Origin: Asaia bogorensis
Lineage (GTDB): Bacteria; Pseudomonadota; Alphaproteobacteria; Acetobacterales; Acetobacteraceae
Direction: 5' to 3'
Assembly (NCBI RefSeq): GCF_900465345.1
Contig: NZ_UEGO01000036.1
Span: 1 to 64,000, forward strand
Length of the DNA: 64,000 bases
The notes beneath the pieces were generated by a model, which ran no database searches, had not been told where the DNA came from, and was given only the letters and a program-made list of their open reading frames with translations. Both the position numbers and the translations under genes were made by a program. Of the stretch, positions 53,895 through 63,189 are shown piece after piece; position 1 is the first letter of the stretch, and each line of letters starts with the position of its first letter.

Positions 53895-54527
53895 ATGTCA
53901 GCGATTCCGGATCAGACTCCCCCGCCGACAGCGGAAACCCTGCGTGAGGCGGCCCTGCGTCATCTGGCGCGCTTTGCCGCGACCGAACAGGGGCTTGCGC
54001 AGGTGCTCGACCGCGCCGTGATGCGCTGGGCGCGCAAATTCGCCACCCAGGGGGGGGAGGCAGACCAGATCGACTCAGAGCGCGAGAAAAGCCGCGCCGT
54101 TATTGCTGCAATTGTCAGCGATATGCGTCGCATCGGCGCATTGGATGATGCCGCCTTTGCGCGCTCCCGTTCGCTCAGCCTGACCCGGTCCGGGCGGTCC
54201 CGCCGTGCCGTGGCGGCAAGCCTCACGCAGAAAGGGATCGGGGCCGAGACTTTGGGCGAGGCGATGGAAGAGGCTCTCGGCCATCGGCACGACGATGAGG
54301 CGAGAGAACGCGAGCTGGCAGCAGCCCTTGTTCTGGCCCGCAAGCGTCGGCTTGGCCCCTTCGCCCGGGATGAGGGTGAAATGGCCCGCAGTGACGCAGG
54401 AGAGGCTCATCAGCGGGCACTAGCGATTTTTGCCCGCGCCGGATTTGGCCGAGACGTGGCCGAACAGGCGCTGGCTCTGGATCTGACAGAAGCGGAGGAT
54501 CGCGTCATGGCGCTCAAATCGTCATGA
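53895..54527 (+). CDS. recX: RecX-family regulatory protein
   Basis: 210 residues from ATG 53895. Helical RecX repeats are visible: LREAALRHLARFAATEQGLAQVLDRAV, then IVSDMRRIGALDDAAFARSRS (a typical first RecX helix pair), SRRAVAASLTQKGIGAETLGEAM and a last repeat with ALAIFARAGFGRDVAEQALAL. RecX proteins bind and limit RecA filaments. recA is not adjacent here, which is common in Alphaproteobacteria. It overlaps the next gene by 4 bp. Confidence 0.82.
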   Translation: MSAIPDQTPPPTAETLREAALRHLARFAATEQGLAQVLDRAVMRWARKFATQGGEADQIDSEREKSRAVIAAIVSDMRRIGALDDAAFARSRSLSLTRSGRSRRAVAASLTQKGIGAETLGEAMEEALGHRHDDEARERELAAALVLARKRRLGPFARDEGEMARSDAGEAHQRALAIFARAGFGRDVAEQALALDLTEAEDRVMALKSS

Positions 54528-55081
54528 GAGACACTGGGTTGGAAAGAAAGACGTTGCGCAAGTTGGGCCCGTTTTTCGGGCGTGGGCTGGGATTTGGTCT
54601 GTGTCTGGGGCTCGCAGCCTGCGGGGGTGGTCCGCGGGAATATAGCCGCGCCAGTTTCAATGGCCCGCTTCAATGCGCGCCTTATGCACGAGCCAAGACA
54701 GGCGTGGCGCTTTATGGGGCTGCATCATCATGGTGGCGCGGTGCCTCAGGCAAATACCGGCGAACGCAGACGCCTGCGCAGGGCGAGATCCTTGTGTTTC
54801 GTTCGACCGGGCGCCTGCCGTCAGGTCATGTTTCTGTTGTGCGCAGTACGGTCTCGTCGCGCAAGATTCTCGTGGAACACGCCAACTGGGAGCCGGGCCG
54901 GATTGATCGATCCGTGCCGATCATTGATGTCTCTCCGGGGAATGACTGGTCGCTTGTGCGCGTCTACTGGGCCCCCATCAGGAACCTTGGTGCGCGTGCC
55001 TATCCTACTTACGGCTTCATCGTACCGCGTGATCTGGACGATATTGCACGCTTGCAAGTGGCGCGTGATCACGCCATGTGA
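54524..55081 (+). CDS. CHAP-domain lipoprotein (peptidoglycan amidase-like)
   Basis: 185 residues. The N-terminus is a lipoprotein signal with lipobox LAAC. The CHAP core contains QCAPYARAKTGVAL (catalytic Cys), PSGHVSVVRS (catalytic His) and VEHANWEPG, the classic Cys-His order. Such secreted CHAP domains cleave peptidoglycan cross-bridges or amide bonds. Because it lies outside the phage cassette and is coupled to recX by a 4-bp overlap, it is treated as host cell-wall machinery, not a phage lysin. Confidence 0.85.
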   Translation: MRDTGLERKTLRKLGPFFGRGLGFGLCLGLAACGGGPREYSRASFNGPLQCAPYARAKTGVALYGAASSWWRGASGKYRRTQTPAQGEILVFRSTGRLPSGHVSVVRSTVSSRKILVEHANWEPGRIDRSVPIIDVSPGNDWSLVRVYWAPIRNLGARAYPTYGFIVPRDLDDIARLQVARDHAM

Positions 55082-55132
55082 GAAGCGAGAAAAAAGGCGG
55101 CTGGATGGTCCCGTCGCCCAAGGAGAGAGATT

Positions 55133-55435
55133 ATGGGTAGCATGAGTCCCCTGCACTGGCTGATAGTGCTTGCCGTTGTGCTCATCCTGTTCGGTGGTGG
55201 CAGCAAGATCAGCGGGCTGATGGGCGACTTTGCGAAGGGCATCAAATCCTTCAAGAAGAACATGGCCGAAGACGAATCCATGGATACTCATCCGACCCAG
55301 CCCAACGGGCAGATTGCGCCCCCGCCTCATGGCAATGCCCAGGGAGCGCCGCAGGGTGTTCCCCACGGGAATTTTCAGTCACCCCAGTACACGCCTCCCG
55401 CCTCGGGCAGCAGTGTAAACAACACCAATCACTGA
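55133..55435 (+). CDS. tatA: Sec-independent protein translocase TatA
   Basis: 100 residues. One N-terminal membrane helix ([19 protein letters not shown]), the FGG hinge and an amphipathic helix ([18 protein letters not shown]) define TatA; a Pro/Gln/Gly-rich tail follows. It forms the Tat pore for folded proteins, such as the dehydrogenase small subunit encoded at 46203. tatB and tatC are not next to it. Good GGAGAGAGATT ribosome site. Confidence 0.93.
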   Translation: MGSMSPLHWLIVLAVVLILFGGGSKISGLMGDFAKGIKSFKKNMAEDESMDTHPTQPNGQIAPPPHGNAQGAPQGVPHGNFQSPQYTPPASGSSVNNTNH

Positions 55436-55442
55436 GCCATTC

Positions 55443-56060
55443 ATGACCGAGGTTGCTGACCGGCTCTGGTTGGGTGCTGTGCAGGATGTGATCCAGGCCG
55501 GACGGCGGATGGACCAGCGTGGCTGGGTTCCCGCCACGGCGGGTAATCTGAGCCGACGCCTGTCTGACGGGCGCATCGCGATTACACGCTCGGGGGGGCA
55601 TAAGGGCTTCCTGACCGAGCAGGATGTGATCGAGATCGACCCGCAGGGGCACCCGCTTGATGCGACGCAAAAGGCCAGTGCCGAGACATTGCTGCACACG
55701 CAGCTTTACGCCTTCGATGCTTCGGTCGGGGCTGTGCTGCATGGTCATTCTGTTGCTGCAACCGTGCTTTCCATGGAGATGCCGGGGGCGTCCCTCACTT
55801 TGGCAGGATACGAGCTGCTGAAGGTTTTCGAGGGTCAATCGACCCACGCAACGTCCATTGATGTGCCTGTTTTTGATAACGACCAGGATATCGCAAGGCT
55901 GGCAGGTGTGGTCGCGCCCTCGCTCGGAAAAATGCCTGCGGGCTATATCATCCGCGGACATGGTGTTTATGTCTGGGGACGGGACATGGCGATGGCGCTG
56001 GCCCGTCTCGAAGGGCTGGAGTTCCTGCTGGCCTGCGAACTCGAAAGGCGGAAAGCATGA
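55443..56060 (+). CDS. mtnB: Methylthioribulose-1-phosphate dehydratase
   Basis: 205 residues of the class II aldolase/adducin fold. Metal-binding HGHS (about 101-104), the substrate loop TAGNLSRRL (about 33-41) and later histidine in YIIRGHGVYVWG are present. It dehydrates 5-methylthioribulose-1-phosphate in methionine salvage. It is the first of three coupled mtn genes (4-bp overlap with mtnD). Confidence 0.94.
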   Translation: MTEVADRLWLGAVQDVIQAGRRMDQRGWVPATAGNLSRRLSDGRIAITRSGGHKGFLTEQDVIEIDPQGHPLDATQKASAETLLHTQLYAFDASVGAVLHGHSVAATVLSMEMPGASLTLAGYELLKVFEGQSTHATSIDVPVFDNDQDIARLAGVVAPSLGKMPAGYIIRGHGVYVWGRDMAMALARLEGLEFLLACELERRKA

Positions 56061-56614
56061 GCCGACTGACGATCTATCGCGATGACGCGCCTGAGACCAT
56101 TCTGCTCGATACGCAGGATGGACGTGAAATCGCTGAGACGCTGCGCCCCCTGAATGTGCGTTTCGAGCGCTGGCAGTCACCCGTGACGCCGGCGAAGGAC
56201 GCGCCGCCTGAAGATATTCTGGAGGCCTATCGTCCCTATCTCGACGGGCTGATGGGTGAGACCGGCGCAGGCAGTGCCGACGTGGTGCGGTTTGACCGCC
56301 ACACACCCCAGATTGCCGCCATGCGCGAGAAATATCTGTCTGAGCATACCCATAGCGAAGATGAGGTTCGTTTCTTCGTGCATGGGCAGGGGGCCTTCGT
56401 GCTCCATGTGGGCGACAAGGTCTATTCCGTGCTCTGTGTTCAGGGTGATCTGATTTCCGTCCCGGCGGGAACGCCTCACTGGTTCGATGCAGGACTGTCG
56501 CCCGACGTCGTCGCGCTGCGCGTTTTCACAGATACGACAGGCTGGGTTGCCGATTATACCGGTGACGAGATTGCCCGTCGTTTTCCCGTCACGATTCCGG
56601 ATATTGCTGCATGA
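56057..56614 (+). CDS. mtnD: Acireductone dioxygenase
   Basis: 185-residue cupin with the metal ligands in EHTHSEDEVRFFVHGQG (HxHxxxE) and a later His in VPAGTPHWFDAG. It splits acireductone to the methionine precursor oxoacid and formate (Fe form). Starts by 4-bp overlap with mtnB and overlaps mtnC by 4 bp. Confidence 0.95.
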   Translation: MSRLTIYRDDAPETILLDTQDGREIAETLRPLNVRFERWQSPVTPAKDAPPEDILEAYRPYLDGLMGETGAGSADVVRFDRHTPQIAAMREKYLSEHTHSEDEVRFFVHGQGAFVLHVGDKVYSVLCVQGDLISVPAGTPHWFDAGLSPDVVALRVFTDTTGWVADYTGDEIARRFPVTIPDIAA

Positions 56615-57303
56615 GCGCTATTCGTCTGGTTCTGCTCGATATCGAGGGAACAACCCTGCCGATTTCCTTCGTCAAGGATGTGCTGTTTCCGTATTCGGAC
56701 AAGGTCATGCCCGATCTGCTGCGCGAAAAGGCCAGCGATCCGCTGGTCAAGGTCGCGCTGGCCGATATCGAGGCGGCCAATCCCGGATGCGACCCTGTGG
56801 CGCAGCTCCATGACTGGACGGTACGCGACGAGAAGGTGGCCCCTCTGAAGTCCCTTCAGGGCCTTGCCTGGAAAACGGGTTTCGAAAACGGTGAACTCAA
56901 GGCCCGTCTCTATCCAGACGTAGCTCCCGCCCTGAAGGCATGGCATCAGGCAGGGTTGCGCCTCGCGGTGTACTCTTCGGGCTCTGCCAGCGCGCAGCGC
57001 CTGCTCTATGGCTATTCCGACGCGGGTGATCTGACAGATCTGTTTGAGGCATTTTACGACCTCGATATCGGCGGCAAGAAGATTGCCGAAAGCTATCGCG
57101 AAATTGCGGCCCGTGCAGGCGTTGCCGCCGAAGAGATACTGTTCCTCTCCGATGTGGGGGCCGAACTCGACGCCGCTCTTGAGGCCGGGCTCAAGGTTTG
57201 CCAGCTTATTCGTGCCGAGGATGGCACCCGTCCTCATGCAGGTGTTCGTCAGGCCGATGACTTGTCGGGTGTCAGCCGACAGTTCGAGTTGCCGGTTTCA
57301 TGA
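56611..57303 (+). CDS. mtnC: Enolase-phosphatase E1
   Basis: 230-residue HAD-family protein. Motif I DIEGTTLPISF (nucleophile Asp about 10), motif II YSSGSASAQ and motif IV FLSDVGAELDA. It enolises and dephosphorylates the diketone intermediate of methionine salvage. Order B-D-C with overlaps means one operon. mtnA and mtnK are not in the window. Also overlaps ribF by 4 bp. Confidence 0.95.
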   Translation: MSAIRLVLLDIEGTTLPISFVKDVLFPYSDKVMPDLLREKASDPLVKVALADIEAANPGCDPVAQLHDWTVRDEKVAPLKSLQGLAWKTGFENGELKARLYPDVAPALKAWHQAGLRLAVYSSGSASAQRLLYGYSDAGDLTDLFEAFYDLDIGGKKIAESYREIAARAGVAAEEILFLSDVGAELDAALEAGLKVCQLIRAEDGTRPHAGVRQADDLSGVSRQFELPVS

Positions 57304-58229
57304 CCCTGTACGAGAACTGGACGGCGATACCCGCGAAAGCCCGTGGTGCCGCCGTAGCTCTCGGTAATTTCGATGGTGTGCATCTCGGGCATGTCCATCT
57401 TCTCAGATCCCTCCACGGTGCGCGGCCCGATCTGGCGCTTGGGGCAGTCACATTCGAGCCGCATCCACGCGAGTATTTTCGTCCTCAGGACCCACCCCTG
57501 CGTCTCATGCTGCCCGAGACAAGAGCCTTCTTTCTGCATGAGCAGGGCGTACGCTCCATCTTCCAGCTGCCGTTCGATGCCGATTTCAGTCATCTGAGCC
57601 CGGATCAGTTTGTCGAGGATGTGCTTCACAACGCGCTGGGCGTTCAGCATGTGGCTTGCGGGCCCGATTTCGCTTTTGGCCACCGCAGGGCGGGTAATAT
57701 CGACTACCTCGCGCGCAAGCTCGAAACGCTCGGTATCGGGCTGACTGTGGTTCCGCCTCTGACCGATATCAGCGGCCCTTTTTCGTCCTCTCGAATCCGG
57801 CGTCTGCTTCAGGAAGGCTATCCCGAGCGCGCCGCTGAGGAACTTGGCCGGTCATGGTTCATCCGGGGCGAGGTCGCCCATGGTGACAAACGAGGGCGCC
57901 TTCTCGGTTTTCCTACGGCCAATATTCCCCTCGGACGACATATTGAACCCGCACGTGGTGTTTATGCCGTGACAGTGCGCCATCCTGACGGAAGGATCAG
58001 CCCGGGTGTCGCGAATATTGGCCGCCGTCCGACAATCAATGACGGGCAGGAAAGTCGGCTCGAAGCGCATCTTTTCGACCTGAATGAAGATCTTTATGGT
58101 CAGACGCTTGAGGTCAGCCTGCACAAGCTTCTGCGTGATGAGCGTCGATTCAACGGCCTTGACGAACTGAAGGCGCAGATTGCCGAGGATGCTGCAAGCG
58201 CACGTCTTGTGCTTTCCGCTCTTCCTTGA
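57300..58229 (+). CDS. ribF: Bifunctional riboflavin kinase / FMN adenylyltransferase
   Basis: 309 residues. The N-terminal FAD synthetase carries GNFDGVHLGHVHLL (HxGH) and the SSSRIRRLL motif. The C-terminal riboflavin kinase carries RGRLLGFPTANIPL, RPTINDG and LEAHLFD. It makes FMN and FAD, fitting an organism rich in flavoprotein dehydrogenases. It overlaps mtnC by 4 bp and is probably part of the same transcript. Confidence 0.96.
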   Translation: MTLYENWTAIPAKARGAAVALGNFDGVHLGHVHLLRSLHGARPDLALGAVTFEPHPREYFRPQDPPLRLMLPETRAFFLHEQGVRSIFQLPFDADFSHLSPDQFVEDVLHNALGVQHVACGPDFAFGHRRAGNIDYLARKLETLGIGLTVVPPLTDISGPFSSSRIRRLLQEGYPERAAEELGRSWFIRGEVAHGDKRGRLLGFPTANIPLGRHIEPARGVYAVTVRHPDGRISPGVANIGRRPTINDGQESRLEAHLFDLNEDLYGQTLEVSLHKLLRDERRFNGLDELKAQIAEDAASARLVLSALP

Positions 58230-58251
58230 TTGAACACGCGAGACCCTGATT

Positions 58252-58662
58252 TTGTCTGACAGAAGTCTGATCAGGGGCATCAATCACGTCACGCTCTGTG
58301 TTCGCGATCTCGATCGGTCGATCCCGTTTTATCGCGATCTTCTTGGCTGCGCCCTTCGTGAGAGATGGGAAAAGGGAGCGTATCTCGAGGCTGGTTCCCT
58401 TTGGCTTTGTCTTGAGTTGCTGCCTGACTCGCAAGCCATTTCCCGGCGTGATAACTCCCATCTCGCTTTCACTGTCGAGCCCGCAGGTTCTGCCCCGATG
58501 TGTGAGAGGCTCCTCGGCAGGGTGACGCTGTGGAAGCAGAACAGAAGCGAAGGCGATTCGCTCTATTTTCTCGATCCTGATGGTCACAAGCTCGAAATCC
58601 ACGTGGGATCGCTGTCGACCCGTTTGCGATCGCTACATGCCGCATCAAGCGGGGATCATTGA
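58252..58662 (+). CDS. FosA-like glyoxalase/fosfomycin-resistance family protein
   Basis: 136 residues from a TTG at 58252 (no ATG is available upstream). The vicinal-oxygen-chelate fold with metal ligands His12 (INHVTL), His70 (SHLAF) and Glu115 (GHKLEIHVG) matches FosA; NRSEGDSLYFLDPDGHKLE is nearly the full FosA signature. FosA adds glutathione to fosfomycin; other VOC relatives act on different substrates. Chromosomal location 22 bp after ribF suggests a housekeeping form. Key residues are intact, so activity is plausible. Confidence 0.82.
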   Translation: MSDRSLIRGINHVTLCVRDLDRSIPFYRDLLGCALRERWEKGAYLEAGSLWLCLELLPDSQAISRRDNSHLAFTVEPAGSAPMCERLLGRVTLWKQNRSEGDSLYFLDPDGHKLEIHVGSLSTRLRSLHAASSGDH

Positions 58663-58674
58663 ACGATGACCCTG

Positions 58675-58707
58675 ACAGGAAGGGCCTGAGGAGGACTTGC
58701 CTGTTTT
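58675..58707 (+). terminator. Terminator-like hairpin after the FosA-like gene
   Basis: Stem ACAGGAAG / CTT(G)CCTGT with a one-base bulge, 13-nt loop, and a TTTT run at the end (58704-58707). Lies 12 bp past the stop of the FosA-like gene. Confidence 0.45.
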
Positions 58708-58784
58708 GTGAAGTTTTTAATGTTTTATCTCACATGACATGATGTTATAGATTACCCACGGTTAATGAGGCGTGGGAGGCTGTC

Positions 58785-58997
58785 ATGTTCGGTGCGATGC
58801 AAATGTATCAGATGCAGGCAATGGAACAGCATATTGCCCAAAAAGAGAACCGCCGCCGTGAGAGCGTTTCACGCCTGATGCGCCTACGTGATTTCCTGCG
58901 GCAGGACCTCGCCTCACTCGGTGAGCAGATCGACACGACACTCGATGCCGTCTGTTCCGGGCCCGGCCTTCCGACGACGAGAATTCGCCGCTCGTAA
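58785..58997 (+). CDS. Small hypothetical helical protein
   Basis: 70 residues, ATG 58785 with a strong GGGAGG ribosome site 5 nt upstream and an A+T-rich region (58700-58760) before it. Mostly one long helix (MEQHIAQKENRRRESVSRLMRLRDFLRQDLASLGEQID), Met/Gln-rich at its start. No family recognised. It stands alone between two unrelated genes; translation is likely from the ribosome site. Confidence 0.6.
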   Translation: MFGAMQMYQMQAMEQHIAQKENRRRESVSRLMRLRDFLRQDLASLGEQIDTTLDAVCSGPGLPTTRIRRS

Positions 58998-59041
58998 GGT
59001 CGATAGATAGCCATTGGGGTTGTGATCAGTGATGCGCCTGG

Positions 59042-59467
59042 TCAGTTGACGATCGTGCATGAAAACGGGGTCTGGAGAACGCGATAGAATTCCTTGCCAT
59101 GCAGGAAAAAAATCAGTCTTAGCGACACGTTGCCGTCCATCAGAAACTTCAGATTGGTGTTGCAGTAACGGTTGGCCGTCGCGTCATAGAGAAGCTGTTT
59201 GAGCTTGTCTCTGGAGAACGCCTGGATACAGTTGTCAGCCTCCCGGGTCAGTTCGATTTCCTCAACGAGAATCCGCCCGTCGCGACTGGCGGCCGTGATC
59301 GTTTCCATCTCATTCTCATAATTGGGTGCATTTTTGTTGAGAACGGCAACCACCCTGTCGATCTGTGCAATCGTGATTTCAGTATCGAATTTGAACTCTC
59401 CAGCACGAGACTCTGTACATGCCAGGCATGACACGATCGAAAGAGCGAGCAGGATAAGGTTCTTCAT
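59042..59467 (-). CDS. Small exported protein of unknown function
   Basis: 141 residues from ATG 59467 (MKNLILLALSIVSCLACTES, signal peptide) with GGAAA 6 nt upstream; the longer frame to 59608 lacks one. The mature part (FDTEITIAQIDRVVAVLNKNAPNYENEM, EEIELTREADNCIQAF, NLKFLMDGNVSLRLIFFLHGKEFYRVL) contains three Cys that could form a disulfide pair. Its codon and G+C character is lower than its neighbours. No family recognised. Confidence 0.65.
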   Translation of the reverse strand: MKNLILLALSIVSCLACTESRAGEFKFDTEITIAQIDRVVAVLNKNAPNYENEMETITAASRDGRILVEEIELTREADNCIQAFSRDKLKQLLYDATANRYCNTNLKFLMDGNVSLRLIFFLHGKEFYRVLQTPFSCTIVN

Positions 59468-59679
59468 CGGATTTTTCCGTATTTTCGGTACTGGTAACAT
59501 CGAATACAGAGTGATGACATGCCTCATGACAGTGAAGGCAGGGTATATCGTCGCCAGATCCATTCCTTGGCTGACCGTTATCCAGCCCCGATCATCGCCG
59601 CATTGCACCTCGGCACTTGACCCGCGAGCCTCCCTATTCGCATAACTCCCGGTTCCCTGACTCCGTCGATTGATCGAAA

Positions 59680-62568
59680 ATGCCTGATTCCAAAAGCCAA
59701 GATCCTCAGGACCGTTATCGCGACACGGTCTTTCTGCCCCGTACCAGCTTCCCGATGCGTGGCAATCTGCCGACGCGTGAGCCGGAAATTCTGGCGCGCT
59801 GGGAGTCGATGGGGCTGGATGAGAGCATTATCGAGGCAGGCAAAGGCAAGCCGGTTTTCACCCTGCATGATGGCCCGCCCTATGCAAACGGTCACCTGCA
59901 TATCGGTCACGCCCTGAACAAGATCAACAAGGATGTGATCAACCGCGCCCAGCGCATGAATGGCGCCCGCGTGCGCTACGTGCCTGGCTGGGATTGTCAT
60001 GGTCTGCCGATCGAATGGCGTGTCGAGGAAGAATACCGCAAGGCAGGCAAGAACAAGGACGATGTGCCTGTTCTGCAGTTCCGCGCCGAATGTCGCGAGT
60101 ACGCGCGTCGCTGGCTCGACATCCAGGCCGAGGAATTCAAGCGTCTGGGCGTGCAGGGCGAGTGGAAGAACCGCTACGCCACCATGGATTTTTCATCCGA
60201 ATCTGCCATCGTGGGCGAGATCGGCAAGTTCCTGCTGAATGGCGGACTGTATCGCGGCCTGCGCCCGGTCATGTGGAGCCCGGTCGAGAAGACAGCGCTC
60301 GCTGAAGCCGAGATCGAATATCACGACATCACCTCCACCACGATCCATGTGGCCTTCCCCATCGAGGCAGATCCGACGCCCGGTCAGGCTCTTCAGGGGG
60401 CTTCTGCGGTTATCTGGACCACTACGCCCTGGACGATTCCGGCCAATCGCGCCATCGCCTATGGGCCTGAAATTGCCTATGTCGTGCTGCGTGCCGACAT
60501 CATGGAAGAGAACAGCCTCGTTGCTCCCGGCTCACGTTTCCTGGTCGCCGAAGAGCGCGTAAGCGATTTCTGCAAGCAGGCCGGTATCCAGGACCATCAC
60601 ATTCTCTACACCCTGCCCGGCGAGGCGCTCGAGGGCACGATCTGTGCCCACCCGCTGCGTGGCTGTGGCTATGAGTTTGACGTGCCGATGCTGCCCGGCG
60701 AGTTCGTGACGACCGATGCCGGTACGGGCCTTGTGCACATGGCCCCGGCTCATGGTCAGGACGATTTCCTGCTGACACGCCAGTACGGCATTGAAGTGCC
60801 CGAACTGGTGCAGGATGACGGTACCTATGCGCCGTGGGTTCCACATTTTGCCGGTATCCATGTGTTCAAGGCGGCTGACCCGGTCTGCAATGCCCTGACC
60901 GAGGCGGCGCAGCGCTGGGCTGCCAATGGCGATGCCGCTGCGGGCCTCGTGGCCCGGTCGAGCATCGTGCACTCCTATCCGCATTCATGGCGCTCGCGTA
61001 AGCCGATCATTTTCCGCGCCACCCCACAGTGGTTCATTCGTATGGATGGTGATCAGGCCCTGCGTCGCAAGGCGCTGGATGCGCTGGCAGATGTCACCTT
61101 CGTGCCGGAGGCCGCACGCAACCGCCTCACCTCCATGATCGAGCAGCGTCCTGACTGGTGCATCAGTCGCCAGCGTGCCTGGGGCGTGCCGATTGCCGTT
61201 TTTGTTGAAAAGAGCACGGGCGAGGTGCTGCGCGATCCCGCAGTCATGCAGCGTATCGTGGATGCCATGGCCGAGCACGGTGCCGATATCTGGTACAGCG
61301 CTGACCCCGCCACCTTCCTGGGTGAGGGACGTGACCCCGCGCAATACGAACAGGTGTTCGACATCGTCGATGTCTGGTTTGAAAGCGGCTCGACCCATAG
61401 CTTCGTGCTGGGTCAGGACGGTCTGAACTTCCCAGCCGATCTCTACCTTGAGGGCTCCGATCAGCATCGCGGCTGGTTCCAGTCCTCGCTGCTCGAGAGC
61501 GTCGGCACACGTGGCGTGGCCCCCATGAAGGCCATCGTCACCAACGGCTTCGTGCTCGATGAGCAGGGCCGCAAGATGTCGAAGTCGCTGGGCAATGTGA
61601 TTGCCCCCAAGGAAGTGACCGACAAGCTGGGCGCGGATATCCTTCGTCTTTGGGTTGTCAATTCCGACAGCAACGAAGACCTGCGTATCGGTAACGAGAT
61701 CCTCAAGCAGCAGGGTGAGCTTTATCGTCGGCTGCGTAACACGCTGCGCTGGCTGCTGGGCGCGCTGGACGGGTTTACCCCTGAAGAGGCGGTACCTTTC
61801 GAGCAGCTTCCCGAGCTGGAGCGCTATATCCTGCATCGCCTGAGCGATCTGGGTGGTCTTCTCAAGCAGGCGGTCCAGACCCATCAATGGGTGGGCGTGT
61901 ATCCGATGCTGCACGGGTTCTGCACGACCGATCTTTCGGCTTTCTATTTCGATGTGCGCAAGGATGCGCTCTATTGCGATGCGCCGTCCTCACTGCGTCG
62001 TCGTGCTGCCCGCACCGTGCTCGATATCCTGCATCGCGCCCTTGCCACCTGGCTTGCGCCGGTTCTGGTTTTCACGGCTGAAGAAGCCTGGACATCGCGC
62101 TTTGGCGAAGAGAGTTCGGTGCATCTGCAGGCATTCCTGGAGCCCGATCCCGCATGGCATGATGTGGCACTTGGCGAGCGCTGGAACCAGATTCGTGCGC
62201 TGCGCCGTGTCATCACGACCGAGCTTGAGGGTGCGCGTCGGGGTGGTGTGATCGGCTCGTCTCTCGAAGCCCGTCTCAGCCTGCCCCTGACCGAGCAGGA
62301 ACAGGCCGTGTTCGGCGACGTCGACTGGGCCGAACTCGCCATTGTCTCGCAGGCCGATATCCAGCTCCTGACCAATGTGCCGTCGCTCTATATCGATGAC
62401 AGCGCCACCACCGAGCACGAGGGCGTTGTCAGCGCTCATCCGGGGCCGGGTGTGGGCGAGGCAGAGGGCAGCAAGTGCCTGCGTTGCTGGCGTGTGCTGC
62501 CCGAAGTCGGGAGCCAGACGGCCCATCCGGGTCTTTGCCTGCGTTGTAGCGATGTGGTGACAGCGTGA
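59680..62568 (+). CDS. ileS: Isoleucyl-tRNA synthetase
   Basis: 962 residues. Class I signatures HLHIGHA (HIGH) and KMSKSLG (KMSKS) are intact, the large CP1 editing domain is present, and the C-terminus ends in a zinc finger (CLRCW ... CLRCSD). It charges tRNA-Ile. The stop overlaps the GTG start of lspA by 4 bp, the well-known ileS-lspA pair. Confidence 0.97.
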   Translation: MPDSKSQDPQDRYRDTVFLPRTSFPMRGNLPTREPEILARWESMGLDESIIEAGKGKPVFTLHDGPPYANGHLHIGHALNKINKDVINRAQRMNGARVRYVPGWDCHGLPIEWRVEEEYRKAGKNKDDVPVLQFRAECREYARRWLDIQAEEFKRLGVQGEWKNRYATMDFSSESAIVGEIGKFLLNGGLYRGLRPVMWSPVEKTALAEAEIEYHDITSTTIHVAFPIEADPTPGQALQGASAVIWTTTPWTIPANRAIAYGPEIAYVVLRADIMEENSLVAPGSRFLVAEERVSDFCKQAGIQDHHILYTLPGEALEGTICAHPLRGCGYEFDVPMLPGEFVTTDAGTGLVHMAPAHGQDDFLLTRQYGIEVPELVQDDGTYAPWVPHFAGIHVFKAADPVCNALTEAAQRWAANGDAAAGLVARSSIVHSYPHSWRSRKPIIFRATPQWFIRMDGDQALRRKALDALADVTFVPEAARNRLTSMIEQRPDWCISRQRAWGVPIAVFVEKSTGEVLRDPAVMQRIVDAMAEHGADIWYSADPATFLGEGRDPAQYEQVFDIVDVWFESGSTHSFVLGQDGLNFPADLYLEGSDQHRGWFQSSLLESVGTRGVAPMKAIVTNGFVLDEQGRKMSKSLGNVIAPKEVTDKLGADILRLWVVNSDSNEDLRIGNEILKQQGELYRRLRNTLRWLLGALDGFTPEEAVPFEQLPELERYILHRLSDLGGLLKQAVQTHQWVGVYPMLHGFCTTDLSAFYFDVRKDALYCDAPSSLRRRAARTVLDILHRALATWLAPVLVFTAEEAWTSRFGEESSVHLQAFLEPDPAWHDVALGERWNQIRALRRVITTELEGARRGGVIGSSLEARLSLPLTEQEQAVFGDVDWAELAIVSQADIQLLTNVPSLYIDDSATTEHEGVVSAHPGPGVGEAEGSKCLRCWRVLPEVGSQTAHPGLCLRCSDVVTA

Positions 62569-63146
62569 AATCAGCCAAAGTCACGCTCTCGTTCGGCCGA
62601 CCGGCAACCTTGCTGGCCGGTCTGGCAGCGTTCATCATCGTGCTTTGCGCCGATCAGGGCAGCAAATGGTGGATCCTGAACGTCTTTGACCTTCCCGCAA
62701 AAGGGAGCGTGGTCATTGCGCCGGGGCTGAATTTCACGATGGTGTGGAACCACGCCGTGACGTTTGGGATGCTCGGCGGTGTCGGCCGTTACGGGCCGTT
62801 GCTGTTTTGCACAGTGGCCCTCGTCGCCGTGTTGGCCCTGCTATGGCAGACATTGCGTACGTCGCGCATGGTCGTGGCCATCGCCTCGGCTGCCATTGCC
62901 GGCGGCGCGGTCGGGAATGTCATCGACCGTATGCGCTTTGGCGCTGTGGTCGATTTCATTCATGTCCATGCCTATGGCTGGAGCTGGTATGTTTTCAACG
63001 TTGCCGATTCGGCCATTGATTGTGGTGTGGTTGCCTGGGTGATCGACTCCATTCTGGCAGATCGTCGCCAATCAGCTTCCAGCGGAAAGCCCTCACCTGT
63101 TTCGGGTAGCGCCTCCGATCACGGTTCGGTACATCGCGAGCATTGA
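62565..63146 (+). CDS. lspA: Lipoprotein signal peptidase
   Basis: 193 residues, GTG start at 62565. Four membrane helices with the catalytic aspartates in GGAVGNVIDRMRFGAVVDF and FNVADSAID (aspartyl protease pair). Cleaves lipoprotein precursors; relevant to the many lipobox proteins here. The hydrophilic C-terminal tail is slightly longer than usual. Confidence 0.95.
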   Translation: MKSAKVTLSFGRPATLLAGLAAFIIVLCADQGSKWWILNVFDLPAKGSVVIAPGLNFTMVWNHAVTFGMLGGVGRYGPLLFCTVALVAVLALLWQTLRTSRMVVAIASAAIAGGAVGNVIDRMRFGAVVDFIHVHAYGWSWYVFNVADSAIDCGVVAWVIDSILADRRQSASSGKPSPVSGSASDHGSVHREH

Positions 63147-63189
63147 TCTCTTGTCGATGCCGAAACGCTCATTTAGGATCGGGTCCGAT

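Noticed and set aside
54524-55081. CHAP protein as a phage endolysin
   Set aside because: Outside the cassette, is a lipoprotein and is coupled to recX, so host origin is more likely.
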